Source: Byssothecium circinans (lineage: Eukaryota > Ascomycota > Dothideomycetes > Pleosporales > Massarinaceae). Taken from it: 64,000 nt of DNA. Of the stretch, positions 13,181 to 25,879 are shown in pieces. The stretch is from positions 268,923 through 332,922 of the forward strand of contig ML976984.1 of assembly GCA_010015675.1 (NCBI GenBank). Direction: 5' to 3'. A program made the position numbers and the translations under genes. Each line of letters opens with the position of its first letter. Position 1 is the stretch's first letter. Below the pieces are notes generated by a model, which saw only the letters and a list, made by a program, of their open reading frames with translations, searched no databases and was not told the DNA's origin.

Positions 13181-13993
13181 GCTTTTGTAATCTGGGCCTT
13201 GAGTGCTTCTGTATAGCGATTGCGGAAGAGGAATTACTGGACAATGAGCTTTGGTCTGGATCAGGTCCTCAAAACTAGCTGGTATTACCAACACTGCCCA
13301 ACTGTCAAGAGTATAATTACTGCCTCATCCATTTTCTCGTCCTCCCATATTCTGCCAAAATAACAACATGCCTTATCAATAAGACAGATTGCCTTTATAT
13401 AATAAAGACATGGGTCTTTTCTCTGCGAAGGGGTCTTTCCAACAGTAACAATACAGTCGAATGCAAAGATAATGCTCACCCTATGCTGCCAAACAGAAGC
13501 TAACTGTCAAGAAGATTCTGTCCCTCGACCTACATCCTCCGCCTGCTATTCCACAATACCTTGCCAAGCCTTCTCATCACTTTTATCATTCCATTTCCCT
13601 TTCCCCCGCATTAACAACTCCGCCATCTTTGGCAGGCTCCAATCTTGTACCCGCGCCTATCATCATCCACCGCAAAATCACGATTTCGATTGTAGAACCG
13701 ATATAGCGGAACATCAAAGATAGCGAGCAGTTTCGCCATGGAGAAGCTAAGGTGTTTCCGATGTCAACATTCTAGCAACACAACAGTTCGTTTATGCATC
13801 AACTCAACCATGTCTGGCAGAAGAAGCGATGCCGAATCGTTTCAAAGTTGGCACTTGTTTACATTTTTTCTTGTTAACTTTAACACTTCCATTATTATCC
13901 TGTTCATTTCCATAGATCCAAATCTTCAATGACGCGGAAGAAAGGACATAGCAGACAGGTAAGCCGAGGTTGTTCAGATCACGTGACAATTCC

Positions 13994-14005
13994 GTACCAT
14001 GGTAC
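13994..14005. repeat. Palindrome, TACCATGGTA core (copy 1)
   Basis: A 12-bp perfect palindrome GTACCATGGTAC. Its 10-bp core TACCATGGTA recurs at 14178, 24027 and 29710, all intergenic. The role is unknown. Confidence 0.6.
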
Positions 14006-14175
14006 GTTAGTCAGCTGCCCCTGCATACTCGCGCGCACGGGTGGAGTCGGAATCACGTTTTTCGCCACCCTCTCTGATAGACACATTTCTCAGATAATCG
14101 TTAGGGCCTTATTGGTTCGCTGGGGGTGAGATTTGCACGTGATTCTGACTTCAGCTGTATCCACTACGCTCCGCG

Positions 14176-14189
14176 AGTACCATGGTACT
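14176..14189. repeat. Palindrome, TACCATGGTA core (copy 2)
   Basis: A 14-bp perfect palindrome AGTACCATGGTACT, lying 60 bp upstream of the predicted start of the Ras-like gene and 183 bp from copy 1. Same 10-bp core as the other three copies. Confidence 0.6.
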
Positions 14190-14236
14190 GAGCGGCGCAG
14201 TCGCAGAGCGTTTTTTCACTCACCATCTGCATCTGC

Positions 14237-15265
14237 TTGAGCCACATGAGTCCTTCACCCAGGTATCCTACCCTTTCAAGAAGCTCCGAGCCTCTCGTTC
14301 AAGCGATTTACGAAATGCTTCATACGATATCTCGGCGCGTTGCGAATGTCTGCTGCTTTGGTTCATTCACTTCAACTGTAAAGAGACAGCCATCCAATGA
14401 TAAGACAGACGCTTCAAAGAGACGGCAATCCATGGCCAACGATAAGAAAGACACTGCAAAAACCTCTACCAGGACGCCCCAGGCTTTCTTGCGTTATGGA
14501 AAACTGCCAGACGGCATTCCACCACACAATGGCACCGCGATCAAGCTCCTTAGAATTGCAATTTTGGGAGCTCATCCAGAAGCAGACGCTGGTCGTGTTT
14601 CGTACACGGTGTGTAATTTCATTTGCACGAGTCAGAGCGCATGCTAAAGGACTCGACAGTTCAACATTGGCTCGGACTTCCCAGGCCCAGAATGGGTGAG
14701 GGACAATATAGAGTACCTTTGCGAAGGCACAGTTTACTCGCTCGATGTTGATGCGCCGTCGGAACCCCAAATTTTCAGTTGCGCGCTGTGTGTTTACCAA
14801 CGTTTTGCGTTCGTCATTGTTTACGCCACCCACTCTCTCGCATCATTTGAGGATGCTAGGCGCCAGACAAACAAGCTCTTAGCCACCGTAAGGGACGAAG
14901 GGAATGGGCTTCCTTTCCAGATCCTCTTGCTAGGGCTAACGACGTGTCTTCCTAAAATGTGGTATCAGCAGACAGAGGCGCGCCAGGTCTCAGTTGCAGA
15001 AGGGAAAGCTTTTGCGGAAACCTGCGGATGCATGTTTGCGGAGTGCTCGGCCAACAATGAAGCTGAGGTCATTGGTGTATTTGCGACTATTGTTGAGGAT
15101 TTACACTCGACGCATTACTCAGATGCGGCACAGAGGCCTGAAGAGACAGAAGAAGAAGCGAAAATGGCGGCTGCTCGCAGAGCCCTGTCTTGGGCGAACT
15201 CCTTGGAGGCTATTTTTGCCACAGATCAGGAAGAGTCAACTCGAACGAGGGTCGAAGGAAGCTAA
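14237..15265 (+). CDS. Divergent Ras-superfamily-like protein lacking GTP-binding motifs
   Basis: Two exons, 14237-14608 and 14660-15265, separated by a 51-nt GT-AG intron, give about 325 residues; the start is uncertain. After a basic N-terminal region of about 100 residues, the order of elements follows a Ras G domain: a beta strand KLLRIAILGA where G1 should be, EYLCEGTVYSLDVDAPSEP where Ras has its DTAGQE switch II strand, FVIVYATHSLASFEDARRQ (Ras VYSIT..SFE), ILLLGLTTCL where NKxD should be, VSVAEGKAFAETCGCMFAEC then SAN (Ras ETSAK). The P-loop GKS/T, the DxxG and the NKxD residues are all replaced, so GTP binding is unlikely. There is no C-terminal CaaX box. Family membership is inferred from the pattern, not from strong identity; expression is not known. 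Confidence 0.6.
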
Positions 15266-16172
15266 GCTTTCACGTCCCACCTTGTGTTGGATGTCTGACA
15301 TGTCTGACATGCGTTTGAAAGTTTGGGTTTTGTTGTTTTCGCTTTCTTTACGGCACAGGAATGAGCACTTGAGGCTGTGCGTGACTTGCGTCAGCTGATA
15401 TGTTGGACGTGTGCGGCACAACAGTCTATTTTTCCATATAGCCTCAAAAACTGGTCACTGATACAGGCACACTTGTTGGGAGTAGCCACGTTGGCTAGTT
15501 TCGATATCATCGGGTGTTGATTCATTAAACGCGTTGCGCTGCGCGACGCACATTGGGCTCCAAGGAACGTTAGAATTCCACCAACACAGTCCACATGCAT
15601 ATTCGAAATCCACTACAGAACCCGGACACCCTTACGATGAGAGAATAGCCCTGCGGCGTGTCCACATGACTTCAAGGTACGTAAGAACACCAACAATGTG
15701 ATTCAAGATCATTTTGCGGATCGATTTGAGGCATCGGGGGTTGAAACAACTTCTGTTGTGCTAATGTGTTCCAACGCCTTAGCAAGGCGACCTACAGAAA
15801 CTATACTTTCTCGGAACCGTACGGAAACGGTATGAAAAAGTTCGGTTGGCAGAAGTTATTTGTGACACTGCCCGATACGATATCCTTGTAGGTAAACATG
15901 GCAATCAGCTGAACAGCCCGTGGAACGCCTCAATGTTATCTTCTATTTTTGCACGAGCAGCTTCGCCCAAGGAATAATTTCGAGGTCATATCTTTGAGCT
16001 TCAAAGATGAGCTGAGCGGCCCAAGGCACAGTGTTGTACGGCATGGGCATGATGGCTGGCGCAGTGATGGTGAGTGCAAAGAGCTCTTCATTTACCACGC
16101 AGCTCCAGCTCGGTATACAATATCATCTCCTCGTCGAAATTTTTCTTGGAGGGGATAATCTTCCCATCTAAG
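15266..16172 (+). other. Intergenic spacer, promoter side of the GH55-S8 gene
   Basis: About 900 bp with no gene recognised. A tandem TGTCTGACA repeat lies at about 15293-15312. Confidence 0.5.
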
Positions 16173-19100
16173 ATGTCTCGCTCATTCACCATCTGGCTAG
16201 CTTTGAGCTGGTTAGTGACTGCTCTAACATGGGCACACAGTACCAAATTTACAGATTCTTTATCTCAAAACTTGACATCCATTTCCCCCGACGATGTGTT
16301 CAGGAGGGCGGACAACTACTGGTTGGCTGATTTGGCCAGCAAGGGTAAGGTCAGTATTCTCTTCCCTTTTACTCGAAAATGGTATTCCTGTGGTGTCCGA
16401 TTATACAACATTTTCGAGCTTTGACTGATACATTCATGTAGATGCCTCTTTCACCAGGCGGCGACAACTACAAATTCTTCCGAAATGTTAAAGACTACGG
16501 CGCAAAAGGCGACGGCACTACTGATGATACGGAGGCTATCAACCGAGCTGCTTCTGAAGGCAACCGTTGTGGTCTAGGATGTGCTGGGACGTCGACCTTG
16601 GGTGCCATGGTCTATTTCCCGGTATGTGTTCGAGATAATCAGGCAAGGTTGGTGCCAATAACTGACTGTATAATAGTCTGGGACTTACCGCGTTACCAAG
16701 CCAATCGTTCAGTATTACTACACACAATTCATAGGCGATCCGAGGGACAGGCCTGTTATGAAAGCCGATCGCGAGTTCAAGGGAGTGGCTGTCTTTGACA
16801 CTGATCCGTACATACCGGGTGCGAACGGAGCTCAGTGGTAAGTAATACCTGCCGAACCAAATTCATTCCTCTTTCTACTTGTCAGTTTTCCGATCTGCCC
16901 TAACATGATCATACTAGGTACATCAACCAGAACCAGTTCTTCCGGCAGATCCGTAACTTCAACATCGACATGCGCGATATGAAGACAATGAACTACGATG
17001 ACAACGGTCAAGGTCACGCCCCAGTCGGAATTCATTGGCAAGTTGCACAAGCCACATCATTACAGAACATCAAGATTCAGATGCGTGATGATGCGAAAGA
17101 AAGTGCGCAGACAGCTATCGGAATCTTTACTGAGAACGGCTCAGGCGGCCTCGTTTCGGACCTTGAGTTTAGTGGAGGCTTCATTGGATACCAGGCAGGC
17201 TCACAGCAGTTCACGATGCGCAATCTCAAGTTTACCAAGGTGTCGACCGCAGTGCAGATCACGTGGACTTGGGGAATGACCTGGCAGCAGATTGCCGTTG
17301 AGAATTGCACCGTAGGCTTCAACATCACTAGAAAAAACCCTGATAGCTCTGGGAACGGGCAAGGTGTAGGATCGCTGGCTATCATAGGTATGAAACCTCG
17401 ATGAATATTATCATGAGCCGATACTTAATCAAGCATAATAATACAGACTCCACATTTAAGGGCTCACAGTACGGTGTTGGAATTCTACCTCTCAACGACG
17501 CCGAAGCGCCCGAGCTCGTCCTCGAAAACGTCTTGATGACCGACACAGTGATTCCAGTAGGCATCGTAGCAGACAGCAGCAAGGGAAAAGTCTACATTGA
17601 AGGCCCCGGAGTGGATAAGAACATGACGATCAAATCATGGGCCCTCGGCACTAGATACGCCTCTCGAGACGGAAAGCACGAAGTGACCTATGGCTTTGTC
17701 AGCCCTGCGCCGATGAAACCACCCAGTCTCACAGACAAAGCCGGAAAGTTCTTCGTCCGTAGCAGGCCTCAATATGAGAACGCCGGGAGTAACAATTGGG
17801 TTGTCGTCACTGACAAGGGTGTCGCCAACGATGGCACAGGAGACCAAACGGATGCGATCAATAAGGTTCTCGCAAATGGACTGAAGATATATTTCCCAGC
17901 CGGCATTTATCAGGTGAAAGGCACTCTCAAGATTCCCCCGGGAAGTGCGATAGTTGGGTCTGGATGGTCGCAAATCAGAGGTACGGGATCTTTCTTTGGC
18001 GATGCAAAGAATCCTAAGCCTATGGTACAGGTGGGAAAACCTGGCGACAAGGGCGCGGTCGAGATTTCTGATATGCTCTTTACCGTCAAGGGTCCGACAG
18101 CAGGAGCAATACTCATGGAGTGGAATATCAAAGAAAACATCCAGGGCGGTGCGGCGATGTGGGATTCGCACTTTCGCATAGGGGGAGCGGTTGACTCCGA
18201 TTTGACGCTCAAAGATTGCCCTCAGGCTGGTGGCTTTCAGGAGAAGTGCATGGCAGCTTCCATGCTTCTTCATGTTACCAAGGACGCAAGTGGGTACTTT
18301 GAGAATGTTTGGGCCTGGACTGCTGATCAGTAAGCATTTCCCTCTCCAAGTAGCATATTCATAGTGTGGGTCTCACCGGTGCTAACACACTCTTAGTGAC
18401 CTGGATGCTCCACTTGGAGGCGCAACAACCTCCACATCAGCCTTCCTGAACATCTTCAGCGGCCGTGGGATCCTCATAGAGTCAAAAGGACCAACATGGC
18501 TATACGGAACTGCTTCTGAGCATAACGTCCTCTACCAGTACGAATTGTCAGGGGCTGAGAACGTCTACATGGGCCATCTCCAGACAGAGACTCCATACTT
18601 CCAGCCAGTCCCAAATGCCCTTCAGCCATTTCCTATCGGTCAATTCCCTGCAGATCCAGACTTCAAGGACTGCGTAAATGATACCTGTAAGGAGTCGTGG
18701 GGCCTGAGGATTATCGACTCGAAAAATGTCTTCGTTTACAGTGCTGGCATGTACAGCTTCTTCAACAACTACGCCCAAATTTGCCTGGACCCCGAAGACT
18801 GTCAGGAACGCCTGTTCAGAATCGGGAGGTCTAATTATGTGTGGATTTTCAACATCTTCACCAAAGGTGTCAAGGAGGTTGTTAGCGGCTTCGGAGAGAT
18901 CCCATCGATACCTTTCAACTTCACTGCCAAGACCGGATTTACTAGTGAAATCGGCGTTTATCTACCCTTTGCGGGTGACGGCTCTGTGACCAACGCAACG
19001 GTAATTTTTGTCGATCCTTCCATCTGGACCAATCCGCAAGCCGATGTTCATTGCGCGCCCCCCTGTATTATGGTCCTTCCTCCTAGCACCTTGACCTCGG

Positions 19101-19802
19101 CGACTACTATCACGTTCCCGCCTCTCACAACCACGCTTGAAGTCGGATGGACGACCACGATCAATGGGATGGCCAAGTTCACAAACACAACACAGACGAC
19201 GACTATCACTATTCCACCTGTCATAACTTCGGTGATAAGCTATTGGAACTATAACGTTACGACTTCGACAGCGACTTCGTCGAGAGCCTCCTCAAACGAT
19301 TCCCTCGTCATTTTCCCCGTAAGGAGCATTCACCCGCCTCCATTTACTATCACGCAAACATTCCCGCCGGGCATCACACAGCCACCCCAGACAAGGACAA
19401 TCTTACCCCCTCCCTGGCCTTACACGACACCGAAAATAAAAACAAACGATAACTCAGAAATGCTTCCACCATGGTTCACTTTGGCACCTGTAAGTCACTC
19501 ACAGATCGTGCTATATGGTATATGTGACAATGGGAAATATGGCTTTGCGCTATAACAAATGTGCTGACTTTAACAATTAGGACCCTCCGGTGCCTGTACA
19601 TACGACTCAACCTAGGAACAAAATAACACCCGTCACGACATGGATAGAAAAGCCTACGACAACCATGGTCGGTGGAAAGCCGGAGCCTGTGGTTCCGTGT
19701 CATGCATGGTTTATCTTCTCCTGTCCTCCGAACGTTTTTGGATGGATACTCAGTGGATGGGAGCCCGGTGTGTACCCCGCTGGACCTCCTCCTCCGTCAT
19801 GA
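16173..19802 (+). CDS. Secreted GH55-type beta-1,3-glucanase (pectate-lyase-3 fold), N-terminal half of a GH55-subtilisin locus
   Basis: GH55 enzymes are exo/endo beta-1,3-glucanases made of two right-handed beta-helices. Exons 16173-16349, 16442-16621, 16677-16837, 16918-17387, 17447-18329, 18397-19489, then 19581 onward, all phase-consistent. A signal peptide (MSRSFTIWLALSWLVTALTWAHS) starts the chain. First helix: NVKDYGAKGDGTTDDTEAIN; second helix: VVTDKGVANDGTGDQTDAIN. These are the paired hallmark motifs of the family. DSHFRIGG, ASGYFENVWAWTADHDLD and NVLYQYELSGAENVYMGHLQTE are also typical. After about residue 750 comes a Thr/Pro-rich stretch (TITFPPLTTTLEVGWTT, TITIPPVITSVISYWN) like the linkers of fungal cell-wall hydrolases. 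The frame stops at TGA 19800-19802 (codon 1062), but the same frame continues with coding character into the protease half. Secreted, acting on fungal or oomycete walls or plant callose (inference). Confidence 0.88.
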
Positions 19803-22309
19803 CCCCCTCCCGGAAACCCACCTTCGTTCTCGATCAAACTCCCACCTATTCCATGGCCACGGATTACGATCGGACTCGATCGCATTCCAGTCTACCCTCC
19901 TCTCGATCCCGAGGAAGTTTCCTGTGAAACGAAAGAAGCTGAGCTATGTTCTACACTTGTCTCTATCGGTCCTGCGAAGCGTGGAAACACGTACGACCAT
20001 GTGCAAGTAGCTCAGACCACTGCACCACCTCACATCGGAGGGAGGTTCGGCAGGAGACAGCAAAGTGCTTCAACAACTACGACCAGGTCACGCTGCGTGA
20101 CTGTAGCCGGATGCCAAATTCGGGGTACTGAGTTGACATCTACGGTAACAGCCCAGCCTACGCCGAAGCCACTACCCCGAATCGTTTACCCCAATATCCA
20201 TTTTGGTTTGAATGCTTTGAGGGACGCGCTAAAGGACATGCCAGGAGGTTTTTATGAGAGTGCCTCGCCCCATCTAGGTACCATGTTCTTCTTCCTACAT
20301 AGTATCACAGATGAGCAGGTGACTCGACTGAAAGAGCGGTCCAGTGAGCTCGGCATTCAGGATATCTATGTGCCATTCGGTCAGCTGACAATCGAGAATA
20401 AACCCTATTTGAACCCGGATATCGAGGCTTTGCAGGACGTGTACGCCAACACCAGCAATGTAACCGAGCATACTGGACATGAAACAACAGATACATCCAA
20501 ATTGTTTCAAAAACGTGGAAAATCTCAAGAGATGAACACACATCCGGCATTGGCAACTCTATCCTGGGACCCTGAATCAGCTGACCCTACTGAAAAGAAT
20601 CCAATATTCTTTTATGACGACTCTATGGGTGAAGGCACATTTTTGTATAGCATCGACTTCGGTGCTGTGCTCTCGCATAACGAATTTACGGAATTACGTC
20701 CGTCTCCTATTCGCGTTTCGCCATATCCTCCCAGTGACATAGGCGGTAAGAACTCCACGTCACCGGAATGTATGACAGATACATACTAACTTCTTACTTC
20801 AATCTTTTAGATAGTCCACCTACTAGTGTAAAGCCTGGGTTCCACGGAACTTGCATGATGGCTATAATGGCCGGCAAAACATTAGGTACTGCACGCAAGG
20901 CCACAATAACGTTCACGGCAATCGACTACCAGAAATACGTATACGAACATTTCATTGACGCATTACTGAAAGTTTACGATGACATCAAGAGCAAGGAGAA
21001 TGGAGAGAAAGCCATCGTGAACATGTCGCTCTCTTTCTTGATCTTGGAGAAGGCATTATTCGAGATGGAACCGGACCCAGCAACTCTCGTCGCAGCTGGC
21101 AGTGAGAGCTTTGCAGATACACTGGCGCTTATCATAAGAAGATTGATTGAAATGGGGGTCGTAGTCGTGACCGGATCTGGCAACCAGAAAAACCTCCCTG
21201 TCAGCGGGTATCCGGCGAAGTTCAAGGATCCCAACAATAGGAATCACATTCCGGATCTCATCGTTGCCGGCTCCACGACCCATTGGGGGTCATTGGGGGC
21301 GCTATCACAGGAAGCAGACTATATCGACATATGGGCTCCCGGCGATCAAGTCAGGGTGAGTAGTAACTCATTTTATACTGTTTTGAACGGACTGAAACGG
21401 TCACCCAAGTAACGCTCATGAAATAGACTAACTTGTTACTTCTGTCTTTAGTGCACAAATCCCCCCCAAGGCGAAAAGGGTTACCGCGATACGGCCAAGG
21501 GCACCTCCATCGCCTCAGCCCGAGTGGCAGGGCTAGCAGCATACCTTCGTGGTTTAAATCCGAACTTGAAAACCGCGCGAGAGGTAGCCGACCTGATAAA
21601 GCTTCTTGGCTGGGAACGACCTCGAAGACAAACAATGTTCAGCGGCGCAGACCAAGCCCCTTATCGGAGGATGGCCTGGAATGGTCAAACGTATGCGGGT
21701 ACATCGCCCCTCATTTCTGGAAACTGCAATAAGAAGCGTCAAAATGGTGGCGAGAACGGCGACTCGTGCCTCCTTCCTGATGGAGGTACCTCATTGGGCA
21801 AACCCCTGACTTTCTCACCGGGCGCACCTTCTCCGCAATGCTCTGGGCCAAACTGCGGCAGCTACTGCACTGGCTTCTTCTGCTCGGCACCATGCTCGAC
21901 TTCTTGCGGTCCGCCGCCAGATAACCCTACTCAAACGCGGAACCCAGACTTCCTCGCCCCAGCAAACCCGGACAGTTGCCAGAACAAGGATAATCTCAAC
22001 TTCGGGAATTGTGATGGACCTAAACCGATTGCACCACCATGCCGGACTACGACCTCAAGTGGTGTAATGGGTTGTGCCACCTCGCCTCCGTCACGCTTTG
22101 GCGAGTTGAAAGACGCTGTATGCAACAAGGCATCGAACGACCATATTGGCGAACCAGAAATCAATCCAACGACTCAGAGAGGTCTAGCGGAAACCTTCTG
22201 CATATCGAAAAACTGGATTTACTTAGGTTCTGAAGACTCGCTGACTAAGGATACGTTGCAAGATTCCTCTCGATACAGCTACTACTTTGATGTTCAGTGG
22301 ATAAAATGA
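19803..22309 (+). CDS. Subtilisin-like serine protease (S8) domain with Cys/Pro-rich tail, in frame with the GH55 half
   Basis: Exon 7 continues to 20745, then 20811-21355 and 21452-22309. With the GH55 part the chain closes at 1844 codons. Triad residues in the combined numbering: Asp1347 in LYSIDFGAVLSHNEF, His1388 in GFHGTCMMAIMAGKTLG, Ser1577 in GTSIASARVAGLAAYL. The oxyanion region is GVVVVTGSGNQ with the downstream YPA motif. The 300 residues before Asp1347 include a Pro-rich linker and a prodomain-like stretch (HSITDEQVTRLKE). After the catalytic domain comes a tail with CSGPNCGSYCTGFFCSAPC and a small globular end FDVQWIK. Read alone, no good ATG or signal peptide is seen after the TGA, so an independent gene would lack a secretion signal. 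Either the TGA is a mutation, it lies in an alternatively spliced 123-nt segment (19768-19890), or the protease half is dead. Confidence 0.82.
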
Positions 22310-25300
22310 TGCGAGGCGAAGGCTGGGAAGCAGAGTGTGGATAAACCGCTCGGTGACTCGCATGATTGTCACAGTATACTTGTTGATGTATTCTCAAAGT
22401 GTAAGTTGATTCTGCCTTAACGATCTGACCTACAAGCTAATCAGACCATCTACAGGTAACAAAGGCCGTGCTGGAGGATATATTGATGCTGGTTGTTTGA
22501 GGTATACTTTTGTAGGTGAAATGGTTGATCCCATAAGGGTCAGTCCTAATCCTTGGAAGAATGGATGAGGGTTGGTGTGAAAGGGTTTCGTATTAATGTG
22601 TAATACTGGGTATCCAGACTGGAATTGTTAGATAGTCTTGGGTTAAATCCGATCTTATTCCTCGATGTTTTCCGCGTTGTTCCCGGATTCAAGCGAGGAA
22701 AGAGTTGGTACAAGCATCCTCCTCCCTTTCCCGTCTCCGTATCTCATTGTAAAGTCATGTATCAAATACATGGAGACACTTGCTGCCATTCAACCCTGGT
22801 ACAATTGCAATACTTTTGCACTGTCCTTACTGTCACTTATCACTGCGTTCCGAGCTTTCATCACTCACCGGGCGAGCCAGCATAGTGAATCAGCGACACG
22901 GCAGATCCCTTGGCCACTACCGCTGCTCTTTCGCCCCCGTGATGCGTTTTTGTAAAGAAATCCCAACAGGCACCCATAAACATGGAAGATGGAGTTAATG
23001 CAGGCGGATCTAATCTAAACCCCGCGGAGTTGCGCGAGTCCTAGAAAGGTAAAACGGACGACGCTCGGGGATAAAGAGCTCGTCGGGATTAAGATCAGAT
23101 CTTCTATTTCCACAACGGCCACAGTGGAACACCCTGGGAAAACCGCCTCGACTTCCTTGATGCAAATCTAGACTCACCATCCTGCATATCTAGGTCAGCG
23201 TGCATTCAGCAAGAACGTCACCGCACTTCTGCACAATGCTAGTTTTGCCGCGGCCGGCCATCACCTGAACCTTGGAAGCATCTAATCTTTCATTCATCCG
23301 GCGTCTCCACCAAGCGGTGAAAACTTCATTTCGCCCGCAGGAAAAACTAAACACCAAAGATGCATGTCACGATGACTCCCAAATATCCCAGCAGTCAATC
23401 ACAACATCGCCCTTCCGGCCCACTGAAAACCGAAACCCAACAAACTGATAATTTTTCGCTTCTTGAAAACCCTTTCACAGGTCTTCATCTCAAGTGGGGC
23501 TCATCAAATCCCATCATCATCCCGTCTATCCGTCGTCCTCGGTACAGTTCGGCAGAGTCTGTGTGGAGAAAAAAACAAGGACGAAAAACTTCGTCGTCCA
23601 TGGCTCACATCGCCGAGTCGCCGACCCTCCGTACACTCCTTGCGGCCTATCGTGGGCCAAAAACGGTAAGGGTCATGATCGCCTGATTCCCGCGCATGCA
23701 TCACTGTGCATGCATAGCAAATCCGGGATTTTCTCGTTCACCGGATTGTCCGGGCGGAACAGTTCTCGAGCTTTGAGGTGGAAATGTATCCGGCGTGCTA
23801 GATGTTTCGATGGAGTGCAGATGACTGTCCGCTTGTTGCGGATGGGTGGTGGGTGGGAGGCCGATAGTCGTTCGGCCGAGGCTGGACAGTCGGAATCGGA
23901 GAGTTGAGGAGAATCAGATGATCACAAGATAAGATGGTAAGCGTGACTTGAGATGCGGGGTGCGTATGGGATTCACAATCACTGCTTCCGCGCTTTCCGA
24001 CTAGGCAGCAAGTCGATTTTGGGGCCTACCATGGTAGACGATTAGGTGAAACGATGAGGGGAAATGGCGTGCACCATCGCTTGAGCGATACAGAAATGAA
24101 GCACACGATAATTACCGCTCGAAGCGATCCATCAAAGTGCCCGCTGCGTGTGAAACATACTCATAATCACTAGTCCTTCATATGCATGTTGTAATAACTG
24201 CGCATACTATGTTTGTATTAGAGAAGCCTCCTGCTAAACAATTACCAACCGTCTTTCCCAAATTTATAAGCCAGATGTACGGTTTCAGCCATGAGCAACC
24301 ATGGTCTTCAACAGAGCACCTTCAGGGTCCAGTAAACATGTCATTGATTGGAAAGCAATATTCGCCTTATGTGTATTATTCATCACTCGCGGTAGTAATT
24401 TCCCAAGGAAGTCGTCACTTCACTCCTCACGACCACATGCGGCACACCATCATCGCATCGAGCGCGGAACCAGCTCACACCCATCGCTAAGCTATCAGTG
24501 ACTGGTGTTTCGTCTGCAGCTGCGATATCGCTTTGCCGATCCCCCACTGCACATGCAAGTCTAGCATCCAGGTGCTCGCCAGCCACACCTGCGCATGCGG
24601 CACAACAACACTTTTCTGCTAGCCCAAGAGCATCAACAACAACCCAGTCTGCAACATTTGGTTGAGCCACGTCTCATAACAAGAGCAGGGATAGTTGCGC
24701 TCTTTGAGAGGCTGGAATGTGGAGAGTGGAGAGTGAGCGGGGCAGCTTATGGAGATGCGATGTGCTGGCGCTTGTGAGACTTGTCTGGATAATGAGGCGC
24801 GTGTACATTCTCTTCTTTGGGTTGTGGAAAAGTGTGCTGAGGAAGTACTGTTTTCCCTCATCCGATTCGCTACTTAGGTAGGTATGATATGAGCGGGGCA
24901 TGGAGGTCTAGAACATAAGCAATGACGCTTCATGCCAACACATCAGCAACAGAAGTATCGCCCGCTGCGAATAAAGAATCGGAAGCGGGTATTTTGAACT
25001 CATGTGTGGTTCAGAAAGGGTGGTGGGCGTGTACCAAAGTATGCCCGGGGATTGTCGATGACAAGGCCGTTGTTGACTCTAGCCTATACGGTTATACCAA
25101 CGTCACTTCAATCATGATGACTGACCATACTCCCGGACAGAGTTAAATTTTTATAGATATCGATTGCAAATTTTAGACTAATTGCCATGGTCCGCTATGC
25201 CTGATATATATTGCATACAGCAAATTTTGGGCTGAAAAGCGATCAAAGCTTTTTGATTGAATACAATAAGTCTCTCTCCAAGGTACAAGTACCTCCGCAT

Positions 25301-25879
25301 TCACCATGCCAATTTATACCTCATAATTATTTATGTAGATAGAGGCTCCTGAGCTCCGTCTTTGCCTTCTTTCAAATCCCCCCAGCTCCCAAACTGACTT
25401 GAGCTAGCAACACTGACGTGCCTATGAATATAGTGATAAAGCGTAATGATAAGGCCACTTCCAGCCATAAAAGCTATGGAAGAAGTTGCCAGACTTTTGT
25501 GTACGACTTATCATGATCCCATAGATATTAGCTTTCCTTATTTTTTAAGTCTATGCTGCAAGCACGACCTCAACGTCAACTCAAACCCTAGGACGTGCGT
25601 TACTTCAAGCATGCAAGTAGAGATATCAATATCTACACATAAGGATTAGTCATATCCTACATACGTCAGGAGACTCTATTAAAGTCCAAGATAGCAATAG
25701 CGTTAGTAGCTTACAACCTCTTCCTAACGTCCATTACTTTCTCATAGGAAATATCCTACGAACCAAGCATTGACCACAATACCCTTGGGACACACTCACC
25801 AAGGCCAAGTCGAATGACATCCCTGGAAAGTGGTGATCATAAGTAATGCCTGGTCGGTCAGTACAGTTATATTTGTGCT
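22310..25879 (+). other. Gene-poor intergenic region
   Basis: About 3.6 kb. Many short frames overlap on both strands without family resemblance or consistent splice structure. Composition becomes clearly AT-richer after about 25150. It contains TACCATGGTA copy 3 at 24027. I see no transposase or other coding remnant before the ankyrin relic at about 25880. Confidence 0.45.
24026..24037. repeat. Palindrome, TACCATGGTA core (copy 3)
   Basis: 12-bp palindrome CTACCATGGTAG, identical over 12 bp to copy 4 at 29709. Confidence 0.6.

Larger units (their letters stand above)
13181..14236 (+). other. Intergenic spacer with two TACCATGGTA palindromes
   Basis: About 1 kb without a recognisable gene. 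Short open frames on both strands have no family resemblance. It contains two of the four TACCATGGTA palindromes described separately (13995 and 14178). Confidence 0.5.

Noticed and set aside
19590..19802. Reading the TGA at 19800 as the natural end of a stand-alone glucanase gene
   Set aside because: Not excluded, but the same frame stays open with Pro-rich, then protease sequence immediately after, and the protease has no own start, so a plain gene end is the less economical reading.
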